The notes: generated from the letters alone by a model not told the origin. Shown: positions 8,506 to 18,123, numbered from the stretch's first letter. The stretch is DNA of 64,000 nt from Bacillus sp. FJAT-45350 (GCF_002335805.1 NZ_NISU01000001.1:1806079-1870078); one strand, 5' to 3'. Program-made: numbers and translations.

Positions 8506-9701
8506 TGAAAAAGCCGTTCTTCATATTGATTTGTGTTACTTTGCTACTGTCAGTTGGATGCTGGGATCGTTATGAACTTAACGAAACCTCAATAGTAACA
8601 GGGATGGCTATCGATAAAGGTGAGAACTATAAGTACAAATTAACATTGGAAGTATTAAATATTACTGAGCTCGATAGAGAGGCAACAGTAAACCATAGTG
8701 CATCCGTTGTCTATAGTGAAGAAGGAGAAAGTATAGGTGAATTAATTAATAAGATGAACACAGGATATACAAGAAAGATGAACTTTTCACATATGCGAGC
8801 TGTTGTTATTAGTAAAGAAATAGCGAAGGAAGGTTTATTAGATTTCCTTGATTTTATGGAACGCTATCAAGAAATGAGAAATGACTTTAACTTTATCGTT
8901 GCCCAAAATACATCAGCTGAGGATGTTTTAAAAATTACGTACCATCTACAACGACTCTCTTCTTTTAAACTGAATACACAGCTACAAGCTATGGTTGAGG
9001 AATGGGGTGGTGATCCTGATATACGACTTAAGGATTTTATAAGGGCCTTACTTTCCTCAGGAAAAGAACCAGTATTAGCTGAAGTTAAGGTAGATGGTTC
9101 GATTGAGAAAGGTAAATCCATAAATAATATGGCAAAAACTGATCCAGATACAATGGTGCTTCTTGATGGACTTGCTATATTTGAAGGAGTTGAGTATAAA
9201 GGAGTTCTTCCATTAAAGGATGCTAGAACGTATTTAATTCTACGAGATAAACTAAACAAAACATCCTTCACATTCTCTTGTAATGAGAAAAACAAAATGT
9301 CAGCCGTACGTGTCTATAACTCTAAGACGAAAATTAATGCAAAATATAAAGATGGTGTTCCCTACTTCGATATCAAATTTGACTTTGACTCTCGATTAGA
9401 ATCTAGTCAATGTGGTTCAGATTTTTCGAGTATTGAAACATACATTGAATATGAAAAAAGCTTAGCTAAAACCGTTAAAAAAGAGCTCAAAGAATCGATA
9501 CAAAGAGTTCAAGAAGAGTTTGGAATAGATAGCTTTGGTCTAGGTACAGAAATGGAACGACAAGACTATCATAACTTTAAAAAAGTAGAAGACCATTGGA
9601 ATGATGAATTTGCAAGAGCAATAATCAATATAGATGTCACAGCAAAAATACGTCGCACAGGTTTAATGACAAAATCCTTTTTACATGAATTAAAAAAATA
9701 G
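8505..9701 (+). CDS. GerC-family germinant receptor lipoprotein
   Basis: A 398-residue lipoprotein of the GerAC/GerKC family. It has a signal peptide with the lipobox LLSVGC (lipid-modified Cys19) followed by WDRYELNE, the conserved start of mature GerC proteins. It is anchored on the outer face of the inner spore membrane as part of the receptor. The gene starts on the stop of the A-subunit gene (TGATG), with a GGAGG ribosome-binding site inside that gene. A terminator follows directly after the stop. Confidence 0.93.
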   Translation: MKKPFFILICVTLLLSVGCWDRYELNETSIVTGMAIDKGENYKYKLTLEVLNITELDREATVNHSASVVYSEEGESIGELINKMNTGYTRKMNFSHMRAVVISKEIAKEGLLDFLDFMERYQEMRNDFNFIVAQNTSAEDVLKITYHLQRLSSFKLNTQLQAMVEEWGGDPDIRLKDFIRALLSSGKEPVLAEVKVDGSIEKGKSINNMAKTDPDTMVLLDGLAIFEGVEYKGVLPLKDARTYLILRDKLNKTSFTFSCNEKNKMSAVRVYNSKTKINAKYKDGVPYFDIKFDFDSRLESSQCGSDFSSIETYIEYEKSLAKTVKKELKESIQRVQEEFGIDSFGLGTEMERQDYHNFKKVEDHWNDEFARAIINIDVTAKIRRTGLMTKSFLHELKK

Positions 9702-9742
9702 TAACCGTCCTCATTTGAGTGGCGGTTACTATTTAATTTACA
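9699..9742 (+). terminator. Terminator of the second ger operon
   Basis: AGTAACCG and CGGTTACT form the stem base, with an inner CTC/GAG stem, followed by ATTTAATTT. It overlaps the stop codon of the GerC gene. Confidence 0.75.
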
Positions 9743-9872
9743 ATATCCAACTAGTAAATAGATACCGAAGAAATAATATATAGTATTTAATACATGAAGA
9801 CTACTTTCCTTACATATAAATTTATAGGATGAATAGTTACGTCTGAACTATTTTCGTGGAAGGAGTAGTGTT

Positions 9873-10703
9873 ATGCATCAAACTTATGAAATTAGTCCAT
9901 GGGAGGAACATTCCTTCTGGTTGGAGATACTAGAGGATCATGCTTATTTTGTACAGGATCATCTTGCTGCTACTGAACAACAATATATAGATATTGCACA
10001 GCAATATATTCAAGCCTTTGGAATGTTATGTCAGCGACTTTCTCAAATTGACCGACACGCTTCCTATCAATCAAATGAGTTAATAGAATTTTCAAGAGAA
10101 TCAAATAAAATCGTTTTTGGTTATTATCAATTTGAAGGTCAGATGCAAAGCCTCAGGGTACAAAACAAAATAAACCTAAATCTTTCACCTAGCTATTTAA
10201 ATGGAACATTAAGTGAAAATCAAGAGTACTTACGCATCCTTAACTACTATTCAAATGGTCAAGACTTTCCTCCACTACCACTAGTGAACCTCTTAGATTT
10301 ATGGCTAGAAGACCACTTAGGTCACGCAGTCCTACTGAGAAATGTTATTGATCCGGTTGAACTAAGCATTACTAATCAAACGGAACGTTTTATTACAATC
10401 TATCAGGGTTTTATCGTTCAAAATCAACAAATGAAAAGCTTATTACGCTTCTCTCCACCAGGTATACCAAGACAGCAACGTCTTTCTAGAGACATTGGTA
10501 AAACGACAATTGAAATGTATCATTTTGTTAATGAGGTCATTGGCATGTATAAGGAGACAGAGGTTTTATCAAGAACTACTCTCCGCTTCCTAGAGCACCA
10601 CATTCCAGAAACATGCTACTTCATAAGGAAGCTAAGCTTGTTTGCTCCAGAGATACGACCACAAGCAATGGAGTGCCCACTTACTAAACCGTCCTTTTGT
10701 TAA
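9873..10703 (+). CDS. DUF2935 family protein
   Basis: A 276-residue all-helical protein that matches DUF2935, two related four-helix-bundle repeats with ferritin-like Glu/His positions. The repeats begin at EEHSFWLEILEDHAYF (about residue 11) and LLDLWLEDHLGHAVLL (about residue 140), showing the spaced E..H pattern expected for a metal site. No signal peptide is seen. The cellular role of the family is not established. The gene stands alone between two ger operons, with ribosome-binding site GGAAGGAG and its own terminator. Confidence 0.8.
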   Translation: MHQTYEISPWEEHSFWLEILEDHAYFVQDHLAATEQQYIDIAQQYIQAFGMLCQRLSQIDRHASYQSNELIEFSRESNKIVFGYYQFEGQMQSLRVQNKINLNLSPSYLNGTLSENQEYLRILNYYSNGQDFPPLPLVNLLDLWLEDHLGHAVLLRNVIDPVELSITNQTERFITIYQGFIVQNQQMKSLLRFSPPGIPRQQRLSRDIGKTTIEMYHFVNEVIGMYKETEVLSRTTLRFLEHHIPETCYFIRKLSLFAPEIRPQAMECPLTKPSFC

Positions 10704-10707
10704 AGTG

Positions 10708-10740
10708 CTAGGGGGGACTTTGATGAAAAGTTCCCCTATC
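10708..10740 (+). terminator. Terminator after the DUF2935 gene
   Basis: TAGGGGGGACTTT and AAAAGTTCCCCTA form a strong imperfect stem around a GATG loop immediately after the stop codon. The T-tract is short. Confidence 0.5.
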
Positions 10741-10791
10741 TTACTAGATTTATATATGTTTGTAGATATAAAATTACTATACGCACTTTTC

Positions 10792-11910
10792 TTATTTCAC
10801 ACTTCCAAACCCCTTTAATTTCACATTAACTTGTACATCAATTTCAGCAGTAGGGTACACTTCTCTCCAGTTCAAATTCAGCCATTCCTGATAGCTTAGA
10901 TTGTTCCGAACATACTGTCCTACACCTAAAGCATCTGTTCTGTTCGTTTGCATCTCTTCTATAAGTGTATTACTTATTGTCCTAATTTTTTTTGCTAGCT
11001 TATTCTCAATTTCTCGCTGTACATCGTCATTAGCTAAACTTAAATAACCTGTGTACTCTTCAATTGCATCCTGTACTTCCACCTCAATTTGAATTTTTGT
11101 TGGAGACAATGGTTTTATTTTCCGTTTTGATTCTAAAGTTGTAAAAGATATAAATAAATAATCTTCTTTCTCTTCCTGCTCTAATTCCATTTCAAATGTC
11201 AGGTCACCTCCTACATAATCACCATGGAGCATCTTAAAGATACGTGAATCTTTTGGATTTACTGTCATAGCCATTTGATCGTGTCTATATAAAGCAATTC
11301 CATCAATGATTATCTCACCTTCCCCCATTTTAATAATAGGAGTAATGGGATCAATTCCATCATCATAATAATCCCGAGTAAAATAGTGCAATGTTGTGTC
11401 TACAGTTGTATTAGTTTTTGCTTCCTTTTCTATCAGGTCGTATATATATCGGCTTGTCCTTGGATGCTTAGGGAAGTCTTCTAATAACAGCTCTTTCCCA
11501 CTACCATTGATTGTAATAATTTTTACATTTAATCCAATTGCATTATCTCGCTTTAACGTATCCATCGTATCATGAATACCTTTCTCAGCTAGATTCATGC
11601 TAAATAAAGCTGTTCTTAATTGTCCACTGACTAATATCCGATCTGTCTTTCTTGATAATCTAGCTTTAGCCTCTTTACTCGTATGACCAATGGTTGTCAA
11701 CACTTCTCTGTCTTCTTTTGCCGTAGGTGTAATCTGAGGAAGTGCCACTGTCATCACTAACACTCCCGCTTCCTCACTGTCCCTTTCTTCGTTTAGCTCA
11801 TAGGCCACACTATGAATAAATCCCAATTCTTCAACAATTCTTTGTTCAGCACATCCTGTCACACAAATCACTATGATGAAAACAAAAAGACATTTAAGGA
11901 GATTTCCCAT
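10792..11910 (-). CDS. GerC-family germinant receptor lipoprotein
   Basis: A 372-residue C subunit with signal peptide and lipobox CVTGC (Cys20), followed by AEQRIVEELGFIHS, where other C subunits have WD..E..E.G. It is the last gene of the operon A-B-C and overlaps the permease gene by 17 bp. The WD pair after the cysteine seen in the other C subunits is replaced by AEQ, which indicates divergence. It acts at the outer face of the inner spore membrane. Confidence 0.92.
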   Translation of the reverse strand: MGNLLKCLFVFIIVICVTGCAEQRIVEELGFIHSVAYELNEERDSEEAGVLVMTVALPQITPTAKEDREVLTTIGHTSKEAKARLSRKTDRILVSGQLRTALFSMNLAEKGIHDTMDTLKRDNAIGLNVKIITINGSGKELLLEDFPKHPRTSRYIYDLIEKEAKTNTTVDTTLHYFTRDYYDDGIDPITPIIKMGEGEIIIDGIALYRHDQMAMTVNPKDSRIFKMLHGDYVGGDLTFEMELEQEEKEDYLFISFTTLESKRKIKPLSPTKIQIEVEVQDAIEEYTGYLSLANDDVQREIENKLAKKIRTISNTLIEEMQTNRTDALGVGQYVRNNLSYQEWLNLNWREVYPTAEIDVQVNVKLKGFGSVK

Positions 11911-12994
11911 CTAGGCTTTCCCCCTTTTGTTTACGAGAGCTTCGAGCCAATAAATATAAAAGTAATAACGGCAATCCAGCAGCTATTACGATTTCTGGAA
12001 TTGTAATGATGTTCACAATTTCATCTATCTCTCTTTTTATTTCCGGAACTAACGCGACCATAAATGTAACGACAACCAAGATAAAAAGTAACAAATTGTC
12101 CTTTGTTTTTTTAAAAAGTCGTTTTAAAATTTCTAGTGAAACCCAATAATAAAACACAATAGTAACTAAAATTTTTAATAAAAACACACTAAATACAATG
12201 CTTTCTATCCGTTCAATCATTGGTGTCTCCATGTACTTCAATATATTTAACGTAGGATACAGTAATTTATTTAATTGTTGAAAACTATAAAAACCAAATC
12301 CGGCAAAACTAACTGTCACATAAATAAACGTCGTAAATAAATGGCCAGTAATTATAGCTTTAGCAAATTTACCATCCTGTTGAACATACGGAATTAAAAA
12401 AAGGACAAGTTCAAAGCCTAGAAACGCAGCATACACCTCTAGTCCCTTATGTAGTAAATTCAGATTTCCCTGAAATAAAAAAGGTGTGAGCCTTACAAAA
12501 CTAAATTCCGGTAGTATAAGGAATATTAAAAAGATTGTCCATATCGTCAAAAAGAAAACAACCAACGTTACTTTCGCAATATCATATACTCCCTTTGTCA
12601 ATAAATAGAAAGTAGTTAGTAAGAAAATTGCTAATAAGAAATTAGGATTCACATCAGGAAACATAATCGTTTGTATTAGTAATACATAATTTTTCCCGAC
12701 AAAAGCTGCAATGAGACCATACATGACTATCATGAAGACAAAAAAAGGGTACAAAATAAACTTCGGAAGACTCTCTTCTAATATTTGTAGAGGAGATTGT
12801 CCTCTTGCTTTTTTCTCTACAAGGATAATTAAGTAAATATTAACGAGGACAATTCCTGATACAATAAACAACCCTACCCAACCATTGGTCCCAAAGGCTT
12901 CTGCGACTAGACGGGGGAGTGAAAATAAGACGACCCCAGATTGAATTAGATAAACGATAACGGCTAGTTGGGTGAAGTGAATTTTTTCATGCAT
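11894..12994 (-). CDS. GerB-family germinant receptor permease subunit
   Basis: A 366-residue membrane protein with about ten helices of the GerAB/GerKB family. It starts MHEKIHFTQLAVIVYLIQSG; the Q..V.Y.I.SGV pattern is typical of helix 1 in this family. It is the middle gene of an A-B-C operon, 14 bp after the A-subunit stop and overlapping the C-subunit start by 17 bp. It is the germinant-binding subunit by family; the specific nutrient is unknown. Confidence 0.92.
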   Translation of the reverse strand: MHEKIHFTQLAVIVYLIQSGVVLFSLPRLVAEAFGTNGWVGLFIVSGIVLVNIYLIILVEKKARGQSPLQILEESLPKFILYPFFVFMIVMYGLIAAFVGKNYVLLIQTIMFPDVNPNFLLAIFLLTTFYLLTKGVYDIAKVTLVVFFLTIWTIFLIFLILPEFSFVRLTPFLFQGNLNLLHKGLEVYAAFLGFELVLFLIPYVQQDGKFAKAIITGHLFTTFIYVTVSFAGFGFYSFQQLNKLLYPTLNILKYMETPMIERIESIVFSVFLLKILVTIVFYYWVSLEILKRLFKKTKDNLLLFILVVVTFMVALVPEIKREIDEIVNIITIPEIVIAAGLPLLLLYLLARSSRKQKGESLDGKSP

Positions 12995-13008
12995 TGAAAT
13001 CGTATCCT

Positions 13009-14502
13009 TTATTGTTTCATTTTTGTTCTAACTTCATTTTCCGTTCTCGTCTGCGTTGGTCTTTTCTTTACTAACCAATATGGTCCTCGAATAATCGTAT
13101 CCGTTAAGCCTTTCCAATAAAATGGAGAAACAGGAAATAGATAAGGAGTCTTCAAGCTTGTTAGCGTCGTTACGTGAATGATTGTGAAGGCTAGACCAAT
13201 CATAATTCCAAACAATCCAAGAAAACCAGCTAAGATTATTAAGCCGAATCTCACTATTCTAATCGCATTACTCATGTTATAACTTGGTAGAACAAATGAT
13301 GCTATCGCTGATGTTGCGACTGCAATAATGAGGATGTTACTTGTCAGACCTGCATCCACAGCTGCTTGGCCGATAACTATTCCGCCAACAATCCCAATCG
13401 TTTGACCTACCTTTGTTGGTAGTCTCGCCCCCGCTTCACGGAGTAATTCTATCGTAAGCTCCATCAATAATGCTTCAAATACTGGTGGAAACGGAACCCT
13501 TGCTCTTGATTCTGCTAATGTTATTAATAAATCCTCTGGTAATACCTCATAGTGAAACGTAATAACCGCCACATATAATGCAGTTAAAGTGATTGTAATA
13601 GCAATCGCTATCCCTCTTAAAAAACGTAAGGCCGTACCGATTAACCAGCGTTGGTTGTAATCATCTGGCGATTGAACAAACTCAAAGAAGTTTGTTGGCG
13701 CCGTTATTACAATTGGACTACCGTCAAGTATGACTGCCATTTTTCCAGCTAGTAATTTGGAGCGAACAACGTCTGGTAGCTCCGTATTAAAGTACTGAGG
13801 GAAAAGTGAGTCTGGTTTCTCATCGATTAATTGAGCTAGCATATTTGTATCAAATACCGAATCCATCTCGATATTAGTAATTCTTGTCTTTAACTCTTCT
13901 ACTAGAGAGTTATCTACAATTCCCTCAATATAAAGAACATAAGCAGCTATTTTTGTAACCTCACCAACAGGTATTTTTACAGTCTTTAATTTCGGACTTT
14001 TGATTCTTTTACGGATTAATGAAATATTCGCTGTCGCCTCTTCTACAAAAGCATCATGGGCACCAACGATGACCGTCTCTGTCTCACTTTGACTTACCGC
14101 CCTTGATTCAGGACTATATAAGTTGTAGTAGTATGCTTTATTTTGAAAGAATAGAATTACACTTCCATTAAGTGCTTCATCTGTTAGTTCTTTCATTGAT
14201 TTTGCCTTGGTGATACTCTTTTTCTTAATCAGCTTGACTACATCCTCAGGTTTTTCTAATGTGGTAATAGGCTCTATAATCTCCATCTCTAATTTTTGTC
14301 GATCAATGATTGCAGAGAAATAGAGAACAGCTACTTCATTATTAAAGTACTGCTTATGCTCTAAGTCTGCACAATCACTAAATATATAGAGTAATTCACC
14401 TAGTGATGGTTCAACCTCGTCATAATTACTGGTCTCTGCTATTGATTCTTGATTCGTGTTTTGAACATTTTTTTGTATTTTTGATAATCGTTTAAAGGAC
14501 AT
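13009..14502 (-). CDS. GerA-family germinant receptor A subunit
   Basis: A 497-residue A subunit. It has a soluble N-terminal domain with VGAHDAFVEEATANISLIRK, where the others have RGPKDGF, then the membrane part with REAGARLPTKVGQTIGIVGG. It is the first gene of the classical-order operon A-B-C. The start follows GAGGGG on the minus strand. The H-D-A replacement in the otherwise highly conserved RGP(K/R)DGF motif distinguishes it from the other A subunits here. Confidence 0.93.
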   Translation of the reverse strand: MSFKRLSKIQKNVQNTNQESIAETSNYDEVEPSLGELLYIFSDCADLEHKQYFNNEVAVLYFSAIIDRQKLEMEIIEPITTLEKPEDVVKLIKKKSITKAKSMKELTDEALNGSVILFFQNKAYYYNLYSPESRAVSQSETETVIVGAHDAFVEEATANISLIRKRIKSPKLKTVKIPVGEVTKIAAYVLYIEGIVDNSLVEELKTRITNIEMDSVFDTNMLAQLIDEKPDSLFPQYFNTELPDVVRSKLLAGKMAVILDGSPIVITAPTNFFEFVQSPDDYNQRWLIGTALRFLRGIAIAITITLTALYVAVITFHYEVLPEDLLITLAESRARVPFPPVFEALLMELTIELLREAGARLPTKVGQTIGIVGGIVIGQAAVDAGLTSNILIIAVATSAIASFVLPSYNMSNAIRIVRFGLIILAGFLGLFGIMIGLAFTIIHVTTLTSLKTPYLFPVSPFYWKGLTDTIIRGPYWLVKKRPTQTRTENEVRTKMKQ

Positions 14503-14573
14503 AGTAAAAACCCCTCATTTAGCTAAGCAGATACGTAATCTTACTTTTTACTAAAAGCAGGGGCAATATACTA

Positions 14574-14867
14574 TTATTTCCATGAGGCTTCACTCATGCT
14601 TGGTTCAGATTCTTCAAATACAAGTTTACTAAACCATAAAGCAAATCCTATGTTTATAAAATAAATGACTGGTTTGTATTTGTATCCCTTTTAAAGCGAG
14701 ACAACTATATAGTCAAATAAATACGCAAACCCTATATTAGAGAGTAGTAAAATGAATAAATTCTTCCTATCCTTGTTTTTGGAGAAGCTATAAATGAGTA
14801 AAACAGTATGAATGATGATTAACAAAATAAAAGGATACTTATTAAATTCCCTCTTACGCTTATGCAT
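14574..14867 (-). pseudogene. Small membrane protein gene interrupted by an in-frame TAA (CBO0543-like remnant?)
   Basis: The frame starting at ATG 14867 (MHKRKREFNKYPFILL, ribosome-binding site GAAGGG) encodes two membrane helices, ending YLFDYIVVSL at a TAA (14691-14693). The same frame then continues for 38 sense codons (KGYKYKPVIYFINIGFALWF and on) to a second stop at 14574, and the continuation looks like real membrane-protein sequence. The N-terminal pattern resembles small six-helix CBO0543-type membrane proteins often found near ger genes. The product is much shorter than that family, so internal loss is likely too. It overlaps the MarR gene stop by 8 bp. Confidence 0.55.
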
Positions 14868-15351
14868 AATCATGGCCCTTCATTTGTGCTCCAATTACAT
14901 TTTCGGTAAACTCTTTACCTTTATGAACTTTTAAAATACTTTGTCCATATTCTAAAAAATCCGAAATTTCTTCTTCTGATAGATGGTCTACCGCACAAGG
15001 AAATTCCTTCATTTCACTCACTAAATTCACTATCTCCAGTAATACCTCTTCTCCTTTAGTTAAAAGAGAGACATATTTAAATCTAGGCTTGTCTTTATCA
15101 ACTGTTATTGTGATCAGCTCTTTTTCCAGTAATGGTTTGAGCAATCTCGTAACAGTAGAATTATGCCAGCATCCAAGTTGACTAATCTCAGTTGGGGTTA
15201 GCTCACCTTCACTCGTAGATAGTAAAAATAAAATATGCTGCTGTGCTGGTGTAATATTAAATTGTTTCCCTACCTTCTCCCATTTTTCCTCCATACAAAA
15301 ATACAACGCTCGAATCATTAATAATAACTGCTGCCTTAACATTAGCCTCAT
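14860..15351 (-). CDS. MarR-family transcriptional regulator
   Basis: A 163-residue winged-helix protein. The helix-turn-helix covers LTPTEISQLGCWHNSTVTRL (about residues 51-70) and the wing is at DKDKPRFKYVSLLTKGEE. The frame is open to 15444, but the start at 15351 (MRLMLRQQLLLMIRAL) has a GGTGGAG ribosome-binding site, whereas the upstream ATG has none. The shorter start also places a palindromic operator in the leader. It may control its own gene and the divergent ger operon starting at 15500. The ligand is unknown; a relation to Hpr/ScoC-type MarR proteins is possible but not shown. Confidence 0.82.
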   Translation of the reverse strand: MRLMLRQQLLLMIRALYFCMEEKWEKVGKQFNITPAQQHILFLLSTSEGELTPTEISQLGCWHNSTVTRLLKPLLEKELITITVDKDKPRFKYVSLLTKGEEVLLEIVNLVSEMKEFPCAVDHLSEEEISDFLEYGQSILKVHKGKEFTENVIGAQMKGHDYA

Positions 15352-15373
15352 AACTTTCTCCACCCACTTGTAT

Positions 15374-15398
15374 TTACAATTGTACTTACAATTAAAAT
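15374..15398. promoter_or_regulatory. Candidate MarR operator
   Basis: TACAATTGTA (15375-15384) is a perfect 10-bp palindrome within TTACAATTGTA, followed after one base by a second half-match TTACAATTAAAAT. MarR/OhrR-type regulators typically bind TACAATT/AATTGTA inverted repeats. It lies just upstream of the reassigned start of the MarR gene, near a TTGACG -35-like box on the minus strand. Confidence 0.5.
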
Positions 15399-15499
15399 GT
15401 TGTCCGTCAAATAAAATATTATTCATTTCATAATAATTTGCCATAAATTGCGAAATGATATAAAAGATTTGTACACAAAACCAAAAGAAGGAGTTAGAA

Positions 15500-15712
15500 A
15501 TGGCGACTTTATTTGATACTTATTTAGGATTTTTACCAAGACACTCAGTACTTTGGGTTTCACTAGGAACTGCTCTTTTTGTTCTAGTCATGCAAATTAT
15601 CATGCAAAAGCTTAACAAAATTCTTGAATTACCATACATGAAGCAAAAGAACCAAACTGAACGAAGAAAACTAATGAAGGAAAAACAAAAAGCGGAAAGC
15701 TCAAATTCTTAA
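15500..15712 (+). CDS. Small single-helix membrane protein leading a ger operon
   Basis: A 70-residue protein with one hydrophobic helix (about residues 17-36) and a long basic C-terminal tail (KQKNQTERRKLMKEKQKAE). The start ATG follows GAAGGAG. It is placed 40 bp before a GerB-type permease gene, the same position as the two-helix protein at 5548, so it may be an accessory receptor subunit. It has only one helix and no evident sequence similarity to the 5548 product. I do not recognise a named family. Confidence 0.6.
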   Translation: MATLFDTYLGFLPRHSVLWVSLGTALFVLVMQIIMQKLNKILELPYMKQKNQTERRKLMKEKQKAESSNS

Positions 15713-15752
15713 TTACATTAGATAGAGTGAAGTATTTAGAGGGGGACTGAAG

Positions 15753-16874
15753 ATGAATCAACCAGATCAGTATCAAATAACCCCGTTAGAAATGGCAGTT
15801 GTATTAATGTCGATGATTACCGGCGTTGGGATTTTAACAATTCCACGTAGCTTAACATCTGCTTTAGAAACCCCCGATGGATGGATTTCTATTATTATAG
15901 CCGGTATCATCTTCATGTTTATAGTTTATCTCTTTGTTAAATTGCAGCAACAGATACCCGGTCAAACTGTTTTTACCTATCTAGAACAGGGAAAAATCGG
16001 AAAATGGTTTGCTTTTATTCTTACACTCGGATTTGCTATTTATTTTATATCGTTATTAGCATTTGAAGCGAGAATTTTAGCACTTGTTGCAAAAATGTAT
16101 TTACTAGATCAAACTCCTTCAGAAGCATTGGTTGCAATTATTTTATTAACAACTACTTACGCCGTAACAAAAGGCGTTCAAGGAGTTGTTCATCTCTGCC
16201 TGATGTTTACACCAATTATCTTATTACTTGGATTTGTCATGTTACTTGCAAACCTACCGAATGTAGAATTCGAGCGTATGCTACCGATAATGGGTGAAGG
16301 TATCACACCTGTTTTGTTAGGATTGTCGGAGATATCATTATCCTTTTTAGGTGTTGAACTCTTACTATTCTTGATGGTCTATATGAACAAATCCAAGGTT
16401 CGTGCATTACCATTTAACCTTTCTATTGGACTTATTACAATTAGTTACGTATTGACATTTATGGTTGTTGTTTCAATTTTTGGAGTGAATGGTTCACAAA
16501 TCGTTACCTTCCCGACTGTTGAAGCCGTAAAGGAAGTGGAAGTACCTGGAGCCTTCTTTGAACGCTTGGAATCATTAATGATTACCATCTGGATAATGAC
16601 TATCTTTAATACGATGACTGTTGCGCAGCTTTTACTAGTTCACCTACTAAAAGATAAGCTCATGACTAAGAAAAAAAAACTAGTATTACCTGTTGTTGTG
16701 TTCCTTACATATCTCATTGCATTTATCCCTAATTCTATTGCCGACCTATTTATGATGGGTGATTGGCTCGGTTACTTGGGGGTTGGGTTAATCTTTTTTA
16801 GTCTTGTTGTTGGCTTTTTAACTATATTTTTTAGAAAGAAAAAAATAGTCACTCAAGACGCAAAGGGGGTGTAG
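15753..16874 (+). CDS. GerB-family germinant receptor permease subunit
   Basis: A 373-residue ten-helix permease of the GerAB/GerKB family. It starts MNQPDQYQITPLEMAVVLMS, with the conserved ITGVGILTIPR segment of helix 1. It is the first receptor gene of a B-C-A operon. The ribosome-binding site is AGAGGGGGA. The stop lies one base before the start of the lipoprotein gene, so expression is coupled. Confidence 0.92.
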   Translation: MNQPDQYQITPLEMAVVLMSMITGVGILTIPRSLTSALETPDGWISIIIAGIIFMFIVYLFVKLQQQIPGQTVFTYLEQGKIGKWFAFILTLGFAIYFISLLAFEARILALVAKMYLLDQTPSEALVAIILLTTTYAVTKGVQGVVHLCLMFTPIILLLGFVMLLANLPNVEFERMLPIMGEGITPVLLGLSEISLSFLGVELLLFLMVYMNKSKVRALPFNLSIGLITISYVLTFMVVVSIFGVNGSQIVTFPTVEAVKEVEVPGAFFERLESLMITIWIMTIFNTMTVAQLLLVHLLKDKLMTKKKKLVLPVVVFLTYLIAFIPNSIADLFMMGDWLGYLGVGLIFFSLVVGFLTIFFRKKKIVTQDAKGV

Positions 16875-16875
16875 G

Positions 16876-18102
16876 ATGAAAAAGACAATAATTTTTACAC
16901 TATTAATCGTTCTTACCAGTTCTTTTCTTATCAGTTGTTGGGACATGACTGAAATAGAAGAAATTGGGTTTGTGATGGCTATTGCACTTGACCCTACACC
17001 AAATGAAGAAAAAAAACTAAAAGAAATAGAAAATGAAACGGGAAAGACCATAGGACGAAAGGGTGAGCATGACCAATTATTTAATGTCAGCTTCGATATA
17101 GCGATACCTAGTAGAATTGAGGCCCAAGAAGGAGGTAGAACCGGCCGTGCTTTTTTCACTAAAACAACATCAGCATTGACGAACTTTAAAGCGGTAAGAC
17201 AACTTAGTACAAGAAGTAGTAGAAGACTGAACTTTGAGCACCTTAAGGCAATCATCATTAATGAAGAACTAGTTAAGGGAAAACCAATGCTTGAACACTT
17301 AGGTGATTTATATATACGTGACCATGAAATGAGACGACGAACCTTTATGTATATTACAAATAAAGAAGCACGAGATGTAATAGACAATAAGCTTCCCCTT
17401 GAGGAATTAATCGCTGAATCCATCGTCAGTATTAATGAGAATCACCGTGCTGCTTCCTCCATGATTCCTCCTACTACAATTGGTGACGTAGCAATAAATA
17501 TCACAGGGAATAACAGCTTTTTAATTCCTCGTATTATCCCTTATGAGGGAGAATTGAAAATTACTGGTGGAGCTGTTTTCCTTGGAAAAGAGAATATTAT
17601 GCTCGGATGGCTAGGGGAAGAGGATATTAGTGGATATAACTGGGTTATAGGAGAAGCAGGAAATTCAATTATAGAAGTCCAGTACGATGAAGATGAAGCA
17701 GAATTATTTGTATTTGAAACAATTACCGCATCATCTACGGTAAATTACGTACGGGATAACGGCAAAGATATATTCAATGTTCTAATACGGGCTGAGGGAT
17801 CACTAGCTGAAAGCTGGTTACATGATGTTGAATTTAGCGATGAAGAAGTAATAAAGGAATTAGAAGAAAAAATAGAAAAAGCAATTGAGAGAAAAGCTAT
17901 TCGTATATTAGATAAAATGCAAAACGAATTTCAATCAGATATTTTCGGATTTCATAAGAAAGTAAAACAAAAACAATACCCCTATTGGAAAACGGTACAA
18001 GATAATTGGGACGGTGAAAATAGTGTTTTCCAAGAAGCTGAAATCAATGTGAAAACTTCGGTCAAAATTCGACATTACATGCTCAATGAAGTGCTTGAAT
18101 AA
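16876..18102 (+). CDS. GerC-family germinant receptor lipoprotein
   Basis: A 408-residue C subunit. The signal peptide ends in the lipobox FLISC (Cys21) followed by WDMTEIEEIGFVMAIALDP, the typical mature start. An insertion relative to the other C subunits (about residues 41-63, PNEEKKLKEIENETGKTIGR) adds a charged segment. The gene sits between the B and A genes, 21 bp before the A-subunit start, an order unlike that of the other three operons in the window. Confidence 0.92.
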   Translation: MKKTIIFTLLIVLTSSFLISCWDMTEIEEIGFVMAIALDPTPNEEKKLKEIENETGKTIGRKGEHDQLFNVSFDIAIPSRIEAQEGGRTGRAFFTKTTSALTNFKAVRQLSTRSSRRLNFEHLKAIIINEELVKGKPMLEHLGDLYIRDHEMRRRTFMYITNKEARDVIDNKLPLEELIAESIVSINENHRAASSMIPPTTIGDVAINITGNNSFLIPRIIPYEGELKITGGAVFLGKENIMLGWLGEEDISGYNWVIGEAGNSIIEVQYDEDEAELFVFETITASSTVNYVRDNGKDIFNVLIRAEGSLAESWLHDVEFSDEEVIKELEEKIEKAIERKAIRILDKMQNEFQSDIFGFHKKVKQKQYPYWKTVQDNWDGENSVFQEAEINVKTSVKIRHYMLNEVLE

Positions 18103-18123
18103 TTTTGCTTTGGAGGTGATTTC

